Shown piece after piece: positions 21,175 through 24,019 of a DNA stretch of 24,019 nt. The stretch lies in NCBI GenBank assembly GCA_035646395.1, contig DASRPK010000166.1, forward strand, positions 1 through 24,019, written 5' to 3'. The notes under the pieces are model-generated. The model was not told the DNA's origin. It searched no databases and saw nothing but the letters and a program-made list of their open reading frames with translations. Positions within the stretch are counted from its first letter, which is position 1. The number at the start of each line of letters is the position of its first letter. The DNA is from JABWBJ01 sp035646395 (GTDB lineage: Bacteria; Gemmatimonadota; Gemmatimonadetes; Gemmatimonadales; Gemmatimonadaceae). Position numbers and translations under genes: made by a program.

Positions 21175-23241
21175 ATGAAACTCCAGAATTTTGTGGCCGG
21201 ACGGTGGGTCGAAGGAGATGGCCCAGGCGCTCCGCTTCTGCACGCTGTTACGGGCGAGGTCGTTGCCCACGCAACCTCGGATGGGATCGACTTCAGGCAG
21301 ATGCTCGACCATGCCCGGACCGTGGGTGGGCCGGCGCTGCGAAAGATGACGTTCCATCAGCGCGCCCGGATGTTGAAGGCAATGGCGATGCACCTCACCG
21401 AGCGGAAGGACAGCTTCTACAAGTTGTCCGGCGCCACCGGGGCTACGAAGAACGACTCGTGGGTCGATATCGACGGCGGCATCGGCACGTTTTTCGTTTA
21501 TGCGAGTAAGGGTCGTCGCGAGTTTCCCGATGAGCCCTTTTACATCGACGGACCGCTCGAGGCGATATCAAAAGGCGGGACGTTTGTCGGACGACACATC
21601 TGCGTGCCGCTGGAAGGCGTCGCCGTCTTCATCAATGCGTTCAACTTCCCCGTCTGGGGGATGATGGAGAAGATGGCGCCGGCACTGCTTGCCGGCGTGC
21701 CCGTCATCGTGAAGCCGGCCACCATCACGTCGTTCCTGACGGAAAGCGTTTTCCGCGCGATGGTCGATGCTCGGATCTTTCCCGAGGGCGCGATCCAGCT
21801 GATTTGTGGAAGCGCTGGTGATCTCCTCGATCACCTTGGAGCACAGGATAGCGTCGCCTTCACGGGCTCCGCGGCGACCGGTCGAAAGCTCAAGACCCAT
21901 CCAGCGATTGTGTCCAACGCGGTCCGCTTCAACATGGAGGCCGATTCGCTCAACTGCGCGATACTTGGTCCGGACGCGAGTCCTGGCACCGAAGAGTACG
22001 ATCTCTTCCTGAAGGAAGTCGTTCGCGAGATGACTTCGAAGGCCGGGCAGAAGTGCACGGCCATTCGGCGTACGATCGTGCCTGACGCGATGATGAGTGA
22101 TGTGGTCGATGCCTTACGCGGCCGACTCGGCTCCGTGAAGGTTGGCGATCCGGCGGTTGAAGGGGTGAAGATGGGTCCTCTGGCCGGCACGCCACAGGTA
22201 CGTGAGGTGAATGCATCCCTGGAGTTGTTGAAGGGCGGCACGGAAGTGATTTATGGCGGCAATGGTGTCCATCCCGTCGGTGTGGCCCCTGGCCGTGGCG
22301 CCTTTTTCCCGATCACGCTGCTTGCAACCAATCGCCCGCATGACACGCCGCAACCACACGAAGTGGAAGCGTTCGGGCCCGTGAATACCGTCATGCCGTA
22401 TTCGTCGGTGTCGGATGCCGTGGATCTGGCGCGATTGGGCCGAGGTAGCCTGTGTGGTTCTCTCTTTACCAACGATGACTCCGTCGCCCGCGACGTGGTC
22501 CTCGGCGTTGCGCCATATCATGGCCGCCTCTATGTGCTGAATCGTTATGCAGCAAAGGAAGCGACCGGGCACGGCTCGCCGCTGCCACATCTGGTGCATG
22601 GCGGTCCGGGACGCGCCGGTGGTGGCGAGGAGATGGGGGGGATTCGAGGTGTCCTTCACTACATGCAGCGGACCGCGATCCAGTCATCACCCACCACGCT
22701 CGCCAGCATAACGAGTGAGTGGGTGACGGGTGCCGCGCAGCCGACGGACACGGTGCACCCATTCCGGAAGCATTTCGAGGAGCTGAAGATCGGCGAAACG
22801 CTCGTCACCCATCGACGCACCGTGACGGAAACCGACATCGTCAACTTTGCGGCGATCAGTGGCGACCATTTCTATGCCCATGTGGACGACATCGCCGCCA
22901 AGGAGTCGATCTTTGGCCGCCGCGTGGCGCACGGCTACTTCGTCTTGAGTGCGGCGGCTGGATTGTTCGTCGATCCGGCGCCGGGTCCGGTGCTGGCCAA
23001 CTACGGGCTCGAGAACCTCCGCTTTACCAAACCGGTGTATGCTGGCGATACGATTCAGGCGCGCCTGACGTGCAAATCCAAGACGGCGAAGGAGACGCAG
23101 CCCGATGGGATTCCCCAGGGCGTTGTCGCGTGGGATGTGAACGTGACGAACCAGGAGAATGAGCTGGTTGCGACTTACACGATCCTCACGTTGGTAAAGC
23201 GGATGTCCGATGGCGGAAGGGCGATGGGAGAAAGCAGGTGA
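21175..23241 (+). CDS. paaZ: PaaZ, bifunctional oxepin-CoA hydrolase / 3-oxo-5,6-didehydrosuberyl-CoA semialdehyde dehydrogenase
   Basis: PaaZ opens the oxepin-CoA ring and oxidises the resulting aldehyde with NADP+. The 688-residue protein (E. coli 681) has an aldehyde dehydrogenase domain at about 1-520: FINAFNFPVWGMMEKMAPAL (152-171), TGSAATGRKL, general-base Glu255 in RFNMEADSLN and nucleophile Cys294 in GQKCTAIRR. These match E256 and C295 of E. coli PaaZ. A C-terminal MaoC-like (R)-hydratase hotdog domain (about 540-680) carries ISGDHFYAHVD with Asp564 and His569, equivalent to D561 and H566. All four catalytic residues are present, so both activities are expected. The ATG at 21175 is preceded by GAGG at 21168-21171. 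The 3' end overlaps the next gene by four bases (GTGA). Confidence 0.96.
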   Translation: MKLQNFVAGRWVEGDGPGAPLLHAVTGEVVAHATSDGIDFRQMLDHARTVGGPALRKMTFHQRARMLKAMAMHLTERKDSFYKLSGATGATKNDSWVDIDGGIGTFFVYASKGRREFPDEPFYIDGPLEAISKGGTFVGRHICVPLEGVAVFINAFNFPVWGMMEKMAPALLAGVPVIVKPATITSFLTESVFRAMVDARIFPEGAIQLICGSAGDLLDHLGAQDSVAFTGSAATGRKLKTHPAIVSNAVRFNMEADSLNCAILGPDASPGTEEYDLFLKEVVREMTSKAGQKCTAIRRTIVPDAMMSDVVDALRGRLGSVKVGDPAVEGVKMGPLAGTPQVREVNASLELLKGGTEVIYGGNGVHPVGVAPGRGAFFPITLLATNRPHDTPQPHEVEAFGPVNTVMPYSSVSDAVDLARLGRGSLCGSLFTNDDSVARDVVLGVAPYHGRLYVLNRYAAKEATGHGSPLPHLVHGGPGRAGGGEEMGGIRGVLHYMQRTAIQSSPTTLASITSEWVTGAAQPTDTVHPFRKHFEELKIGETLVTHRRTVTETDIVNFAAISGDHFYAHVDDIAAKESIFGRRVAHGYFVLSAAAGLFVDPAPGPVLANYGLENLRFTKPVYAGDTIQARLTCKSKTAKETQPDGIPQGVVAWDVNVTNQENELVATYTILTLVKRMSDGGRAMGESR

Positions 23242-23906
23242 GGAAACTCATCGTCTTTACCTTGCTGGTCGCGATGGTTGCCTGCGGCACATCGTTCCGG
23301 CCGGCGCCGCTCACGGAACCAACCGATCCGCGGTTTTTGTCGGTCGCTCCCGATTCGTTTGACGTGGACATGGTGACGACCAAAGGGACGATGATCGTCC
23401 GCGTGCGCCGGAACTGGGCGCCGATAGGTGCGGATCGCTTTTACGCGCTGGTCCGGAATCATTATTTCGATTCGGTCGCGTTCCACCGCACGATCCGCAA
23501 CTTTGTCGCGCAGTTCGGGATTCATGGCGACACGGCAGTGAGTCGCGCCTGGCGGGGCAAGTCGATCCTTGATGATCCGGTGAAGATCGTGAACCAGAAG
23601 GGAACGTTGTCCTACGCGCGTGGTGGGCCTAACACGCGTTCGGTGCAGCTCTTCTTCAACACGGTCGACAACACGCCGCGCCTCGACACGCTCAACACGT
23701 TCGGCTTTCCGCCGATTGGCCAGGTAATTCGCGGAATTGCCGTGCTCGACTCGCTCAACTGGGAATACAGCGGGACGCGGGGCGGTCAAACGTTTCCGGG
23801 ACCTTCTCAGGACTCGCTAGGCAGGCAGGGGAACGCGTATCTGCACCGAAACTTTCCCGGGCTCGACTACATCCTGAAAGCGCGCATCGCCCGCGTTTGG
23901 AAATGA
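23238..23906 (+). CDS. Cyclophilin-type peptidyl-prolyl isomerase, predicted lipoprotein
   Basis: The 222-residue product starts at a GTG (23238) overlapping the paaZ stop in GTGA, so it is probably translated by coupling. The N-terminus MRKLIVFTLLVAMVAC is a type II signal peptide with lipobox MVA-Cys16. The rest (about 40-222) is a cyclophilin: DMVTTKGTMIVRV, FYALVRNHYFDSVAFHRTIRNF with His83, Arg84 and Phe89, then Gln92, and LSYARGGPNTRSVQLFFNTVDN. The catalytic Arg/Phe/Gln triad is intact, and the region after NTVDN is modified compared with cytosolic PpiB. It should act as a membrane-anchored folding catalyst in the envelope. Its fixed position behind the cytosolic enzyme PaaZ has no obvious functional explanation. 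Confidence 0.9.
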   Translation: MRKLIVFTLLVAMVACGTSFRPAPLTEPTDPRFLSVAPDSFDVDMVTTKGTMIVRVRRNWAPIGADRFYALVRNHYFDSVAFHRTIRNFVAQFGIHGDTAVSRAWRGKSILDDPVKIVNQKGTLSYARGGPNTRSVQLFFNTVDNTPRLDTLNTFGFPPIGQVIRGIAVLDSLNWEYSGTRGGQTFPGPSQDSLGRQGNAYLHRNFPGLDYILKARIARVWK

Positions 23907-23920
23907 GGGACGGGGGTTTA

Positions 23921-23969
23921 TGCAGACCGGGATATCGGGTTTCGTACAGACCGGCATATCGCGTTTCGT
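23921..23969. repeat. Two tandem imperfect 24-bp direct repeats after the lipoprotein PPIase gene
   Basis: 23923-23945 and 23947-23969 match at 21 of 23 positions (CAGACCGGNATATCGNG followed by TTTCGT), with a spacing of 24 bp. They lie 15 bases after the stop of the cyclophilin gene, before a T/A-richer stretch (CTTCTATTAAACTGG, 23976-23990). They may be paired operator sites for a gene beyond the window or another local tandem repeat with a longer unit. The last 113 bases of the window contain no gene that I can support. Confidence 0.65.
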
Positions 23970-24019
23970 AAAGGTCTTCTATTAAACTGGTTCTGCAGGT
24001 CCAGCTAATATCCGTTAGG

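Noticed and set aside
23921..23969. Start of a CRISPR array
   Set aside because: Only two copies, adjacent with a single base between them, so there is no spacer.

Overview
The window is a GC-rich (roughly 60-65% by eye), densely coded bacterial chromosome segment. It shows no phage, transposase, rRNA, tRNA or CRISPR. Gene content and style suggest a soil-type Gemmatimonadota bacterium or a close relative: a large Ser/Thr kinase, Gly/Asp-rich lipoproteins, a HEAT-repeat/cyclophilin secreted fusion, a fused alpha/beta E1 dehydrogenase, a GxxExxY protein and a Bacteroidota-like split phenylacetate cluster. That assignment is inference only.

Most of the window is an aromatic-acid catabolic island. 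On the left, after the 5' part of a protein kinase gene (minus strand, cut by the window edge), hppD and hmgA encode the two dioxygenases that take 4-hydroxyphenylpyruvate through homogentisate to maleylacetoacetate. Next comes the phenylacetyl-CoA pathway in three plus-strand blocks: paaA-paaB-paaC-paaD (ring epoxidase and its Fe-S assembly factor) at 5.1-7.8 kb; paaG-paaH-paaI-paaJ-paaY (isomerase, dehydrogenase, thioesterase, thiolase, hexapeptide thioesterase-like protein) at 14.8-19.2 kb; and paaZ (ring hydrolase/aldehyde dehydrogenase) at 21.2-23.2 kb. A minus-strand crotonase at 4.2-5.0 kb could supply the PaaF hydratase step. The epoxidase reductase PaaE, the phenylacetate-CoA ligase PaaK and the paa regulators are not in the window.

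Between these blocks lie genes not obviously tied to the pathway. They include a GxxExxY PD-(D/E)XK-like protein, a small lipoprotein, a VOC-fold protein, a secreted protein of unknown function, a fused two-subunit 2-oxoacid dehydrogenase E1 that could feed acyl-CoAs (possibly phenylacetyl-CoA) into the pathway, a secreted HEAT-cyclophilin, a gamma-glutamyltransferase, and a cyclophilin lipoprotein translationally coupled to paaZ.

The most unusual feature is in the gaps. Many intergenic spaces hold a short tandem repeat of 7-9 bp, and most have their own unit sequence. At gene 3' ends the tract is present together with its reverse complement, giving long hairpins (8398-8454, 9034-9079, 17191-17300, 19233-19313); at gene 5' ends it is a simple tandem. 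A second signature is the octamer CGTTAGGC/GCCTAACG, counted ten times by eye in both orientations, mostly inside genes, where about one is expected from base composition.
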